Part shown: piece by piece, positions 12,500-25,318 of the stretch | How positions within the stretch are numbered: position 1 is the first letter of the stretch | Layout: each line of letters starts with the position of its first letter | Notes under the pieces: model-generated | Told to the model about the DNA's origin: nothing | Database searches by the model: none | Seen by the model: only the letters and a program-made list of their open reading frames with translations | Position numbers and translations under genes: made by a program | From: Mucor racemosus | Lineage: Eukaryota; Mucoromycota; Mucoromycetes; Mucorales; Mucoraceae | DNA length: 64,000 nt | Direction of reading: 5' to 3' | Assembly: GCA_027405735.1 (NCBI GenBank) | Contig: JAPEHQ010000001.1 | Coordinates: forward strand, 7,037,352 to 7,101,351

Positions 12500-14770
12500 C
12501 TTGGACACAACGAAATCATCTTGTGTAGCACAGGTCGGTCGTAGTGCCATGTAAGATTGGAAATTGGAAGTTATTATGATCGAAATTTGCTGCAATAGGG
12601 TCTTCATTGTCGAGATTTTACGATTGTAAAAAAGTAGGTTTTCGATGGGCCTCAGATGCTTTTCAAAAGATTTCGCCCAATATTGAGCCAAAGTACGTCA
12701 ATTCTTCAAAAAAGATGTATCTTAACTCTATTAAGCCATTGATATCTCTCGGAAAATAGATACATTAATATCAGAATATAAGTGCACTGTGTAATAGATC
12801 CACTGGTTATCAATCTGGAGATATAACTAGCATGGAGTATTATACTACTGTATTATGAACAACATTAATTTTATGATTGGGAAGATAGAGAGGATGGTGT
12901 TACTACTAATTATAATTGCTATTACTAGTATATGATTATTTAATACCTGTAATTAATTATATGGAATTATATAGCAATTGGTTATAAGTAACAATGGTAA
13001 ATAAATAATTACTGTATATATGCATTTATTTGGATTGTGGTTATAAATATATAAAAGGAAGAAAAGAACAGATAAATTCATTAATGTTCATATCATTTAT
13101 CTGTATTGATTTTTGATACTTATATGAATTAGGAGCATTATGTAATATTTGATTTTGAACTTAATAAAGGAATGTAATGGATCAAATCATTATTCACTGG
13201 CCAGACTAGGAATGGGCTTCGATTCGAGTTTGAATCGAGTTTTAACGGAAACGGCCATTCGATTCGAGTTGGAAAACGGCCCGTTCTTTTGTAACCCAGA
13301 TAAAAAACGGGGTGGGAGCAAGTATTGGTTTGCCTTAAGGAGGCTGTTAATAGCAATCTTGTCAAGTTAATATGGGATTATGAATCGATAATAGCATATT
13401 TGACAGTTTCACAACTTGAAGTATTTTTTCAATCCTGTTTTCGAGCTTAGCTAACAAAAAAAGAAAAGAAGAAACTCGAATACCCTCATTCGAGTTTGCA
13501 TAAAAAACGGCCCGTTAAAGCAGTCAAACTCGGTTAACCGTAATACGATGCGTTGTTTGTGAAATCCTAGGCCAGACATTGACCAAAATTGAGTATTAAA
13601 AATTGAGTTGTACCTAAATTGAGGAGTTATCAATTTTTGTCTTCCCATGATAGATCCAACTCGAAGCTATTTTGAATTTTTTGTTCCAGCGAAAAATATA
13701 GATTTTTCATCGAGATAATCAAGATAATATTTCTTATCACAGCTTAAACTCTATAGTAACGGGGTTTCAAAATTGATATGAAAAAATGAACGAAAAATGA
13801 TTCAAAAAAACAAAATCGTTTAATGGCTTATGAATTACAAAGTAAGTCGACCTAGCGTACTAAGTGGTTTTTGTACTGTTTTAAATTTTGCATCCATCTA
13901 AATAAAAATCAAAAAAATATCCTACATTAAATTTGTCGTAAAATGCAATTGAAATTTTGGGGGGTTTTTTGAAGATACACATCAATTTTCATAAGCATAT
14001 TTAAAATATAACTAATTGAAATAATGCGCAAAAACATTATCTATCGATCGAGCTATTGAAATATCTTTTAGCTGCATTTTTCGTAGAGAAAGCAAGATTT
14101 TTGTCCAAATTTTTTTCAGATTCAGAATTTGGGATGAGGGTATATAGGGGAAAAATGGAAGCTTGAAATAGAGGTACCTTTTTGTACACATTTTTGAAGA
14201 TATCTCCACGAAAAATCAATATTTTTAAAAACTCTAAATTGGTTCTGAGAGAGTTCAACGAGCTTAATGACATGAATGTAAAAAAAAATGCTGCTCAATT
14301 TAAACGATATTCTGAAACATACTACAGAAATGTCAAAAAAACGAAAAAAAATAAAGGTGCTCAAAATTTTTTTATACTAAAATATGTTATAAAGCAAGTC
14401 AAAACAAGTAAGTTTTATTATTAAAAAGTGTTAGTATAGCTTAATTTTTTGTAGAGATATGAAGCCTCAAAGTTTTCAATCCTTTAGCAGTGAAATACGC
14501 GTGAAAATTTGAAACATTAGCGCTGAAAAATTAATACCAACTGTAAAAAGTAGGATATTTCCGGATACTTGTTTTTGGATTAAAGCTGAACATCTCAGGT
14601 ACATTGGCATATATTGTTTTCTTGCCGTTATCTAGTGAAAAAAAAAGTTGAGCAGGAATGAAAACTCGGGCCCAGTTTTTAAGGAAAAAGCAGAGAGTTT
14701 TACCTGGTTTCGCGTTTTCTATAAGGTACAAACTATCTTCAGCAGCAGGTAGCATAATACGGCCAGTTCA
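12500..14770 (+). repeat. Dispersed repeat R1, copy 2 (longest)
   Basis: The part 13730-14770 matches 1630-2700 closely. The upstream part 12500-13730 matches, more weakly, the reverse complement of 47830-48240 (shared CGCCCAATATTGA and CAGAATATAAGTGCACT) and includes an insertion-like region around 12800-13560. The insertion has a local set of TCGATTCGAGTT-type motifs (13217-13270, 13475-13500). Open frames are short and not shared between copies. Confidence 0.65.
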
Positions 14771-15106
14771 TATACATATACAGTTTTCTGTGTCTTAGAT
14801 ACATCTTAAAACTTTTTTGGTAGTGGCGATCATAAGGGATATAGCATGCTCTGATTTCAGAACACTACCAACTTTGAAGATCCATTAAAAAATAATATGA
14901 GCTTCAAAAAGGCTAACAGAAGGCATCATTTTCTGCAAATTATCTAATCAATTGAAATAGCAATGTTTCAAACGTAAGATTTTCCCGTTATTTACCCATC
15001 ATGGGTTTTTCAATTCCGAGTAATAGGTATCATGAGGGAAAAAAAAAATGTTTCTACAATTTTCTTTATTCTTCTTTTACTTTTTTTATGATTTGAAAAA
15101 AAAAAA

Positions 15107-16199
15107 ATGCCTTCCAAAGTTAATATTGAAGTTTTCACAGATTTCGATGGAACATTGTCTATCGAAGGTAAGGCAGCATTTTTAAGTGTTATAAAAATAG
15201 ATGTATGTAACTGAATTCAACTGCAGATACGGGTGTTTTAATCATCGACGATCCTCGTTGTATGGGAAGTGAACATAGAAAGGAATTAGAACGCCAAATT
15301 ATGGACCATGAAACCCCTTATAGGTAACATTTTTACAAAAAAAAAAATTGCATTTTTTGAAATATTGACTGAAAAATATATAACAGAGAGGCTGTTTACA
15401 AAATGTGGGCTTCCTGTACTTTGACCTGGGAAGAAGCTTGGAGCGATCATTTGAGCAGTATGTTACAAGCAACTGTAAAAAAAGCAACTTTTTGATTATT
15501 GATCATCAGTTCAGAATGTAGAATTGACCCTGGATTCCCTGGATTTTATGATTACTGTAAAAAGAACAACTTTCCAGTTACTGTTGTGAGCAGGTAATGC
15601 CGGATCATTGGGCATAATTTTGCTAGAATCATTAATGATTCAATTTTATTAGTGGAATGAAACCACTAATTTGCAAGGTTCTCGCCAAATATATGGGTAA
15701 GAAAGCTGAAGAACTCAATATCGTGGCCAATAACGGAAGAATCGAAGGAAGGGAATGGGAAATCCTTTACATTGACGACACGTAAGGATTTTCTTTCATG
15801 GTGTTTTGTGCGAGAAAAGTACTTATATTTATGCAAATTTGATTTAGCCCTTTTGGAAATGACAAGTCTAAAAGTAAGTCGAGTATTTTCATTAGGTATA
15901 CGCATTAACCTTTGCATATAGCTTTAAAAAAGGCCCGTTCAAATGCTCCCGCCAACACAATTTTTGTATTTTGTGGTGATGGCGTATCAGACATTTCAGC
16001 AGCTAGACATGCTGATGTTTTGTTTGCTAGAAACGGCAGAGATCTTGTTACTTATTGTGATCGTCATGCAATTCCTTATATTAGATTTGATTCCTTTGAA
16101 GAAGTGGAGAAAATTGTGGCAGACTTGGCAGAAAAAAGATCAAAGCTTGAAAAAGACGAAGCAACTGGATTTTTTAAAATTATAACATCAACTTTATAA
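15107..16199 (+). CDS. HAD-family phosphatase, Pyp1/YNL010W-like
   Basis: Seven exons: 15107-15167, 15227-15323, 15387-15457, 15515-15593, 15653-15781, 15848-15873 and 15922-16199, giving 246 residues, close to the size of the yeast protein. HAD motif I is FTDFDGT with Asp12 and Asp14, motif II is the VVSSGMKP segment, and motif IV is CGDGVSD (172-178, Asp174 and Asp178). PFGNDKSK provides the conserved Lys. The whole layout matches yeast YNL010W/Pyp1 and S. pombe Pif1, cytosolic phosphatases acting on small phosphorylated metabolites (polyol phosphates in yeast). The start is the first ATG after an A tract. The next gene begins 191 bp downstream on the same strand. Substrate here is inferred only. 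Confidence 0.9.
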
Positions 16200-16307
16200 T
16201 GATAAATTCATAGATTTATTGAAAAGAACGGATAATCATTAAATAAACGTGTTTGAGATGCCCGCCACAAACGTCACATTGGAAAGAATAAAAAAGCTTT
16301 TCGTTTC

Positions 16308-16310
<3 letters not shown>

Positions 16311-16340
<30 letters not shown>
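16311..16340 (+). promoter_or_regulatory. T30 tract upstream of the PRPP synthetase gene
   Basis: A run of 30 T, 50 bp before the start codon at 16391. Long dT tracts exclude nucleosomes and are common in fungal core promoters. Its exact length may be unreliable in sequencing. Confidence 0.5.
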
Positions 16341-16341
<1 letters not shown>

Positions 16342-16390
16342 TCAAACCAACACACAGACATTTTACATATTTTAATACAATATAAACAAT

Positions 16391-17607
16391 ATGAGAAATC
16401 TTGTTGTACTTGGTGGTTCTTCTCATCCAGAATTTACTGAAAAAATCTGTAATCGTTTGGGTATTTCCGAGGGTAAAACTCGTCTCAGCAAATTCTCTAA
16501 TAATGAAACAAGCGTCGAAATGAAGGAATCTGTTCGTGAGCAAGATGTTTATATTATTCAAAGTGCTTGTGGCAGTGTAAATGATAATTTTATCGAATTA
16601 CTCATTATGATTAATGGTTGTAAAATCGCTTCTGCTAAACGCATCACTGCTGTCATTCCTTATTTCCCTTATTCTCGCCAACCCGATGTACCATTCAAGC
16701 AATCAGGTGCTCCATTGACATTTTTACCTCCTCAGACACCTCCTTATCAACCTAATCAACCCAACAAAGTAGATGATGTTTCTAGTCAATTATTACGTAA
16801 ACTCGGTCAAGCCTCTGTTGAAGAGCAAAAGAAGGATAATGCTCCTTACAGAGAATGGCGTGCTCGTCCAGGTGTATTAATTGCAGATCTTTTAACTTGT
16901 GCTGGTAATTATTGTGTTGCAATTAATAATGCAAAATATTGATTTTTGAATAGGTGCTGATCATATTATTACAATGGATCTTCATGATGCTCAATATCCT
17001 GGATTTTTTGATTGTCCTGTTGATAATCTCACTAGTTTGTACACTGCTATCAATTATATCCGCCTCAACATTCCTGATTATTCTGAAGCTGTCATTGTAT
17101 CTCCTGATGCTGGTGGAGCTAAAAGGTATGAAATTATAGAGAATCAAAACTCTATAGTGGGATAAATTGTTGACGGAATTATGTAGAGCTACTTCCATTG
17201 CCGAAAAATTATGTATGGATTTTGCATTAGTTCACAAAGAACGCCATAAGGTTCATTCTCAAAAGAAAGAGTCAATGCTTGTTGGTGATGTTCGTGGACG
17301 CAACTGTATTTTGATTGATGATATTACAGACACTTCTTATACAATCACAAAAGCAGCCCGTTTATTGAGAGAGAAGGGTGCTTGTAAAATTTATGCTCTT
17401 GTGAGTCATGCCATCCTTTCTGCTGATGCCGTAAATCATATCGATCAGAGTGCCATTGATGAGTTAATCGTCAGTAACTCAGTACCTCAAACTCAACATA
17501 TGACTCACCCAAAAATTAAAGTTTTTGATGTAACCTCTCTATTTTCTGAAGCCATTCGTCGTACACATTTTGGTGAATCACTTTCTAAATTATTTGAAGA
17601 AGCCTAG
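16391..17607 (+). CDS. Ribose-phosphate pyrophosphokinase (PRPP synthetase)
   Basis: Three exons (16391-16904, 16954-17125, 17187-17607) give 368 residues. The enzyme transfers pyrophosphate from ATP to ribose 5-phosphate, making PRPP for purine, pyrimidine, NAD, His and Trp synthesis. Visible signatures are [67 protein letters not shown], and the PRPP-binding segment [21 protein letters not shown], followed by the C-terminal [14 protein letters not shown] Pro/Gln-rich insertion of about 45 residues lies between YSRQPDVPF and WRARPGVL. Such non-homologous inserts mark one class of fungal Prs subunits, which act in hetero-oligomers. The DITDTSYT loop differs from the DMADTCGT form of other subunits, in keeping with that class. 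Confidence 0.93.
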
Positions 17608-18609
17608 AAATTTTTCTCTTTTTCTCATTTAAATAGATATCTTTTTTTTTTTAATTACATTTTTGCTAATTATATATATACTGAACCTTTTTTTATTGAT
17701 AAAATCGCATTAAATAATAAATGCCTCTTCTTTTAGATGTTATAATTTTATTTGAATACAATAATATTAATGGTAATGAATAGTAATTATACTGTAGTAG
17801 TTTTTTTGCAGTTGTATTTGAAGTTGAAAGTCCGATTTCTTTATATACACAGTTATTAATGCCTTTTAAATGCATTCAATATCCTGAACTTTCTTAAAAA
17901 AATGCTAGAGTATATTTTATATGTCAAGAATATACTGGAAAGCTTTAAAAATATTTTTTAAATGATTTAATCTACAAAAGAATCCTTCAAAAAGACAAAA
18001 TTTTCAAATTGGTCGTCGGTGGTTAAATCACTGAAATTCGTATTTTCAGACAACCTTACAAGACTTACCTATTATCGCATGCTAATGAGTGTTGTTTCAT
18101 GTAAAAAAAACTCAATAGTACTCTCTGTATGTAGAGAAACTATATAAAGGCTTAATTACTTTTATTCACACGTTTTTGAGTGTAGGAAAATCCTTTAAAA
18201 CCCGATACGTTTCTAATTAGGATAAAAAATATACCGACTTTTTCCTTTTTATTGCGCCTACTAGTAGCAGTAGTAGCTCATCCGTCTCAAACAGCCAAGA
18301 ATTGGTAGTGTAGGCGACTTAATCTCTGAGTGTAGATACTAAACATGTTGAGAGAATCAACATTATTTATACAGATTTGAAGAAGCCTTACGTTTTAAAC
18401 TTGTTAATAATGAGCTTTCTAAGCAATATAATTTGTTTACTGCCCCTTTCACTACCTTGATCTGCTGATTTAATTGTTCTGTTTACCTTTACTTCAAAGG
18501 CTGCGGATTACAAAAAGTGACTCATTAAATTTTTGCAACAGGATATAAAGAATGAAAAGTTTTTGTCAGATTTACAAGCTTTTTTGTTGTATTAACTATT
18601 TTTCAAAAG
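17608..18609. other. Intergenic region, nothing recognised
   Basis: About 1 kb of AT-rich sequence between PRPP synthetase and GlnRS. The part next to 18610 should hold the GlnRS promoter. I see no open frame or RNA gene. Confidence 0.4.
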
Positions 18610-21149
18610 ATGGACGATTTGATTCCCCTTTTTGTTAAGATCGGTTTATCCGAACAAAAAGCTAAAGATACAGCTAAAAATAAGAAATTAGCACCTACGC
18701 TTGAGACAGTTATCAATGAGGCCAATGTTCGCGATGGTTGTGATAAAGACGTTGGTATTCTTTTATACAGTTTAGCAACCGGTGCTTCTAAAACTCCTGT
18801 TGAGCATCTTTCTTTCATTACTAAGAAAATTATGAATGGTGATTTAAAGACTACTGATCAAATTTCAGGTAAACATTTTTTTTTTTTTTTCAAAAAAATT
18901 GAGGGAATCAAACATGCTTATTTCAATTCAAAATTTCATATTAGCCGCCATTAAGTTTTCTGAAAGCGGATTCAAGGAGGAAGACTTTGATGCTGCAACT
19001 GGTGTGGGTAAGTTTTGCAACATTGAATCAAAGATGTATTATTGAATGTAATTTTTTTTCCCCAGGTATCGTTGTTACTCCTGAACAAATTACACAAGCT
19101 ATTGCTGAATATATTGCTGCTAATAACGAGAATATCGTTGCCAATCGTTATAAAACATTAGGGCCTACTCTTGCAAACACTAGAAAGATCGAAGCTCTTC
19201 GTTGGGCTGACGGTGGTAAAGTCAAGAACGAAGTTGAGGCTCAATATCTTGCTTTGTTAGGTCCAAAAGATGAACGTGATGCCCCTCAAAAGAAAAAGAA
19301 GGAACCCAAAGCTGCTGCTGCCACTGGTGCTACATCTTCTACTCCCGGCAAAAAAGCTGAAACTGAGAAAAAGATGGATCTTACAAAGGTCTTTTTCGAA
19401 GGAGAACTTGGTAAATTACATAAACCTGGTGAGAATCCTCAAATCAAGCCTGAATTGATGGAAGAGCATTTAAAGGCTACTGGTAAACAGGTCGTTACTC
19501 GTTTCCCTCCTGAGCCTAATGGTTATCTTCATATTGGTCATGCAAAGGCTATCAATATCAATTTTGGTTACGCAAAGGCCCATAATGGTATTACCTATCT
19601 CCGTTACGATGATACCAATCCTGAAGCAGAGGAGGAGAAATACTTTACTTCTATTCTTGAAACTATTAAATGGCTTGGATTCGAACCTTTCAAGATCACT
19701 TATTCTAGTGATTATTTCCAACAATTATTTGATTTAGCCGTCAAATTGATTAAAAAGGGGTTAGCTTATACTTGTCAATGTACTGGTGAAGAAATCAATG
19801 CTTGTCGTGGCGGTAAAGATCATGGTGAACGTAGAGCATGTGCTCATCGTGATAGACCTATAGAAGAAACTTTGGATCAATTTATGAAAATGAAGGAAGG
19901 TCGTTACAAAGAAGGTGAAATCACTCTTCGTATGAAGATGGACTTGACTAATGGTAACCCTCAATTTTGGGATTTGATCGCTTATCGTGTCTTGTATACT
20001 CCTCATTTCAGAACTCATGATCAATGGTGTGTTTATCCCACTTATGATTTCACTCATTGTTTGGTTGATTCATTTGAAAATATTACTCACTCACTTTGTA
20101 CCACCGAATTCAGACAATCTCGTGAAAGTTATTATTGGTTAGTTGATGCTGTTGAGGTTTACAAACCTGTTCAATGGGAATATGGACGTTTGAATGTTAC
20201 TGGCACCATCATGTCTAAACGTAAGATTCTCAAGATGGTTAATAATAACTATGTTAGCGATTGGGACGATCCAAGACTTTATACACTTGTTGGTATTCGT
20301 AGACGTGGTGTCCCCCCAGAGGCTATCAATAACTTTGTCCTTGAGCTTGGTGTCACTACTAGTCAATCTACAATTGAAGTATCTCGTTTTGATACCAAGA
20401 CTCGCGAGTACTTGGACAAGACTACTCCTCGTTTAATGGCTATTTTAGATCCTATTCGTGTTGTTTTAACTAATGTTTCGGATGATTTTGTTGAAGAAGT
20501 CGTCGTTCCTAATAAGCCTAGAGATCCTGCTATGGGTGAACACAAGGTTCCATTCACCAAAGTTTTGTATATTGACCGATCCGATTTCCGTGAAGAAGAT
20601 TCCAAGGGTTACTACCGTCTTGCTCCTGGTAAATCTGTTGGTCTTTTGTATGCCAAACATCCTATTCACTGTACCAATTATAAAAAGGATGCCGATGGTA
20701 AGGTAGTTGAAATTGAATGTACCTATGAAAATGAAGGCGAATTCAAGAAGCCCAAGACCTATATTCACTGGGTTGCTGAATCACCCAAGCATAATTCACC
20801 TGTCAAGTTGGATGAACTTCGTATTTATGAACGTCTTTTCATGCATGATAATCCCGAAACAGTTGAGGGAGGTTATCTTAATGATATTAATAGTCATTCT
20901 TTGGAAATTGTCAAGGGTGCTATTGCTGAGGTTGGCATGTATGATCATATTGCTGATTGGGTAAAGAAGACTGGTGGTAAAGATAAGGAAAGCATGCGTT
21001 GGCAATTCACCCGTACAGGTTATTTCTGTTTAGATAAGGATACTGAATTAGATGCTGAATTGATCAAATCTGGTCAAGTTAAGGAAGGTTTGAAGTCCAT
21101 TATTGTAAATCGTACCGTTTCTTTAAAGGAAGACGCTGATAAAGATTAA
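18610..21149 (+). CDS. GLN4: Glutaminyl-tRNA synthetase (cytosolic)
   Basis: Three exons (18610-18868, 18945-19007, 19066-21149) give 801 residues, close to the yeast enzyme. It charges tRNA-Gln with glutamine. The eukaryote-specific N-terminal domain spans about residues 1-175, then a Lys/Ala-rich linker (KKKKKEPKAAAA...) links to the class Ic catalytic core. The HIGH motif is in NGYLHIGHAKA (HIGH at 262-265). The second signature is IMSKRK (from residue 489). CVYPTYDFTHCLVDSFENITHSLCT and the anticodon-binding beta-barrels follow, ending at NRTVSLKEDADKD. The neighbours give no operon-like link. The gene is intact and looks highly expressed from its codon bias (many CGT, GGT and ATC codons). 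Confidence 0.97.
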
Positions 21150-21306
21150 ATAAAATCTGTAAAATATTATACTTTCAATGCGTTTAGAGTATTTATTCGT
21201 GTTTACCCTAATTGAAGAGTGTATAGTGTTATTGTAAAAAATTATAGATATTGTAGTGGCACATTTATTACGATTTTTATGCTTCTTGGCTGGGCCAATT
21301 GTTATA

Positions 21307-21350
<44 letters not shown>

Positions 21351-22470
21351 TACTACAGTCAACTTTAAAAGTGCGCCGCAAGCTTGAAAACCAAAAGTAC
21401 TAAGAAAGCGTTGTAGAAACCAATACTAAATTCCTTTCAAATAGCATAAATCAAGTACTAGAAGATACATTAAACTTCAAAGTATCTTTTGATACGAACT
21501 TAGTGGAGGTTATGCCAAGTTTTTGCAGTTTTTACATTGGCTTGACATGTCTGACTACAATTTGCCGACTTTTCAGGAAAATGAATTTTCAAAATCGGAG
21601 CGTACGTCTTCTAAGCATGCCACAGATACACATATAATATCATTCGAAAGACAAGGTCTAGAATATCCTACTGGTTTTTAAAAGTTAAACTTATCGTGTA
21701 TATTGCAATAGTTAAAGCTCATTAAAGCTACACTTTTTGTTAAAAAATAGGACGTTTGACTATCTCAAATTCGTTTCAGCGTGTGGTGGTGTAATGAAAT
21801 TCAAAGCACGCTTTTGAAATAATCAGAATGATTGAGCTTATGTAGACACAATTGAGAGCATTTTATCATAGGATGATGATTAAATTACGTAATAAAGAAT
21901 TTCCTGACAAGACATTAATGGGAAAAATTGATTAATTCGAAAACTTCGGCCTGTAAATTCAATATAAAATCATCATAAACTCATCATCCGATTTCTCATA
22001 AAAAAAAGAAAAAAAAAAAACAAAATAAACAGAGAATGTATTGGTGGTGTTTCCAATCGAGAATCGACGATGATCGAGTGTATATAGAATTATTTATATA
22101 TTTTGTGGTATTTAAAAAATGGCTCATTAGGCTAAATTACTTGACAGCAGCAGCAAGAACAGCAATTACATTTAATCATGCTCCTTTTTATTGAAAAACA
22201 TGTTTGAATCAATAATACTGTCATTAAAGTCATAATAAACGCCTAATTATACATAATTTTAAACTGATCGCTCAAATACTGCGGAAAATGTTGATCCAGG
22301 CATGTAAATAGTGATTCATTAAAAAGCAATTAGGCAGAATGCAAATATGATTACTTTTTTCCAGTTCTAAATCTTTTTTCCAGTGTTCAATTGCGGAGAA
22401 CAATGATGATTTAGAATACTATTTAGCGGATAAAGCAAATCTCTTGGACATTATAGAATTCACTCCTATA
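21150..22470. other. Intergenic region with ACT microsatellite
   Basis: No gene seen. A pure ACT repeat (about 15 units) lies at 21306-21350, about 160 bp after the GlnRS stop. The rest is AT-rich. Confidence 0.5.
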
Positions 22471-22629
22471 TATATTTCAGCTAGTATACAAACTCCCTAT
22501 AATAATACATGTGTATAAATGAGGCATTGTTAAAGGGATAATTGCTTTTAAATGACGTCGTCTGATCATATCAATTACTGATAGATAGTTGAGTTGATTT
22601 AGCCGTAAAAGTGAGTTTGTGTGCGGAGA

Positions 22630-22656
22630 CAAGGAGGGGGAGGGGAGGGGAGGAGA
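22630..22656 (+). promoter_or_regulatory. G-rich run with G-quadruplex potential
   Basis: Runs of 3-5 G separated by single A (GGAGGGGGAGGGGAGGGG) fit a G-quadruplex pattern. No adjacent intact gene is seen, so a role is not assigned. Confidence 0.45.
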
Positions 22657-22775
22657 AATTTGGAGCTCAAATGATGCAATAATATAGTATTTTCGGTTAC
22701 GTTTGGATATTTTCAAATTTATTGAGACGAAATTTATTAACGAGTTTTTTGAAATGGGAAAGCGGTGGCATTATT

Positions 22776-23090
22776 TCAAACCAATTTCTTTTTGGAAACG
22801 TCTATCCCAATACGAAGTAGTGTGTTTAACCCAATCCAAACAATCCTGCGTTTTTCAATATCATCATTTTCCTTATCATCATCACCTTCTTCTTGATCGT
22901 CATCTTCTTGAAAACACAAAAACAACAATTCTGGACTGGCCCGACTATCAATCATAGCAGACATTCTGGCTAACAAAATGTTCATTTGGAAGTTCATCAT
23001 CCTTCCAAACTACCAGCTCAGCAACCATTGTAAAGATAGGTTCAACTTGTCCCATAAGTGCACAAACACCTTCAACATGTAAAACGTATC
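22776..23090 (-). pseudogene. Possible decayed coding fragment
   Basis: On the minus strand a frame reads HVEGVCALMGQVEPIFTMVA then ELVVWKDDELPNE before a stop at about 22950; a different frame continues with an Asp/Glu-rich stretch (QEDDDQEEGDDDKEND). The sequence is protein-like, but the two parts are out of frame and no start or splice sites support a gene. Origin not recognised. Confidence 0.35.
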
Positions 23091-23662
23091 ACAGAAAGCT
23101 AGCCTCTCTGCCTCACAAAGGTTTGCTCATGATGAATCGCAAATCCTTGCTTGGTGTGTTTTAAAGAAAACGGTTCTGTGATGGCGCTGAAGTTCGCACG
23201 CGCTTATCATTTAGTCACCTCAATCACGCTAAAATTAAAATAAATATCAGTCGTACTGTATGCTAAGGAATTGAACAATGTCAGACTGAGTATATTATAA
23301 TTGTATCAGTGAAAATAAATTTAATTCTTATTGTTCATTATTTTCTCCTATTTTTCATGTGTGTATATAATTATCCACCCCCCTTCCATATGCATTTAAT
23401 CAAAACGGAAGTTCGGATGAATGAACCGTTCTATTCCATGTTTTTTTTTTTTTTTAATGGGTTCCGACGTTATAATGACGACAAAATTATTACTGTATTT
23501 GCCCATTCGTTATGACGAATCGACCTGCACTACCATGAATTTCGATTTAATCGAAAACGTGGCCTCAAACACTTTTATTATTTTGAAACATGTCCTATCA
23601 ATTTAATGCTATAAAACGTGGTCCCCCCTAATGTATTTGCTATACACACTTGGTTAATTTTC

Positions 23663-23670
23663 TATAAATA
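23663..23670 (+). promoter_or_regulatory. TATA box
   Basis: TATAAATA lies about 109 bp before the start codon of the zinc-ribbon gene, followed by a T tract and a pyrimidine-rich leader. The spacing fits a fungal TATA element. Confidence 0.5.
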
Positions 23671-23771
23671 CTCGATCAGAAACAATCAATTTTTCTTTTT
23701 TTTTTTTTACTTTTGACTCAAAAACCCATTCCTTTCCTTTTAGAATATACCTCTTTACACATACACATATA

Positions 23772-24095
23772 ATGGCTGGCTTCATATTAGTATCCAATTC
23801 TGGCAAAAAAATCTCTCTTGAACACGCATGTCATCCATGTCCAAGATGTAAAAATCAAAATTCAGTTCAGTTGACAAGATCCGAAAAATCGCTTATCGTA
23901 TTAAATAAACGTATCACTGATAATTCAACAGTTCGATATGAATGTTCACAATGTAAATGGAAGAATCAAATGTTGCCTCATGATGGCCGAGAATCAGCAG
24001 AATTAGATCGCTATTTATCTGAAAATTCAACTGATGATTTCTTTTTTGGTGAAGCATCTACACCTCCTTCATCATCATCATCTGCATCTCCTTAA
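23772..24095 (+). CDS. Small zinc-ribbon protein
   Basis: A single-exon 107-residue protein starting at an ATG in CATATAATGGC. Two Cys pairs (CPRC at 23-26 and CSQC at 58-61, plus Cys20) are spaced like a zinc ribbon. The C-terminus is acidic and then Ser/Pro-rich (PPSSSSSASP). The gene has a good TATA box upstream and an A tract just after the stop. The role is unknown; short zinc ribbons often mediate protein contacts. No neighbour suggests a pathway. Confidence 0.75.
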   Translation: MAGFILVSNSGKKISLEHACHPCPRCKNQNSVQLTRSEKSLIVLNKRITDNSTVRYECSQCKWKNQMLPHDGRESAELDRYLSENSTDDFFFGEASTPPSSSSSASP

Positions 24096-25091
24096 ATTAA
24101 ACAAAAAAAAAAAAAAAAAACAACAACAACTCAACATTCTTAATTTGTATATATATACATATATTATAATTGCATTCTTTAATCGCTTTAAACCCATCCT
24201 CATATAGACTACTTTTACTATTACATTATACTAATTTTGCGTATCTAATTTTTCTAATAATAAACACTCTTTATTGATTTGATATCAATCAATTTATTGT
24301 ACCACCTATTTTTTGTTGGATAACGTAATATTGTTGTACTATTAAACCTTCTAATTACGGAAGACATTTTACTGATTGGATTCTTACAATTTAGATAATC
24401 AGATCTTTGTTTTTTAAATCTCAACTAAATCATCCTCTTGATTCTGTCATTCAAGACGTTATTGTGCATGCAATTCTTAAAAACCTTCGTGTCATTAGCT
24501 GACTGCATAACATAAACTAGCAAGCCTTTGTAGAATATTATATTACAAGTGAATCTGATAATTTCGTTTTCTTGATACCATCAAATGTACCCAAATCCTT
24601 TAGTAGAGCTTAGATCCAAGTTTTTTTTTTTTTTTTACAAATTAGAATGCGTTTGCATTTTATAATCTTTAATCAAATGCTAGGTAACCTTTATTGACAG
24701 CGCTGCTATTTTCATTATTACTGTTCCACCAGCTGCTGCAGGACACAAAAACCTTAAATTACCGCCGTTTATAAAAGGACTTTCTCTCCAAATGATGAAT
24801 ATTCATCATTATATAGAAGAAGAGGAAAATGAAGGATAAAACCGGAGTGTGAACCTAAAATAGCCATATTTCACCTCAGTTCGTCATTTTAGGAAACCAT
24901 TTGACATTTAAAGGAGCTTTACATAGCAATTTTCAAAATATACAGTAATAAAATGCATGTAATTTAAAACACTTTATATTATGGTATTTTGCTTTTGACC
25001 ATTTTGGTACAGAAATTTGAGATATTATTGATAAACTTTAATTTATTGCTTTACTACTCCTAAAAAACTAGGTCCGACTTGTCACCCTTGC

Positions 25092-25123
<32 letters not shown>

Positions 25124-25282
25124 GAAAAATAGCAATCAAATCGAAATATATGTAAATGTACTTGAGAGGTTCATGTATAATTCAGAGCTGTGTTTCCTGG
25201 AATAACCTATATCCATCAGACGAAATAACTCTTTTAGTGCTAATGCTTCAGATTTTTAGCAGATCTTAATTTTTCTGAGGTA

Positions 25283-25318
<36 letters not shown>

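Noticed and set aside
19270..21005. Several 60-100-codon frames on both strands in the GlnRS region
   Set aside because: They overlap the GlnRS coding exon, which has clear family motifs; they are frame shadows.
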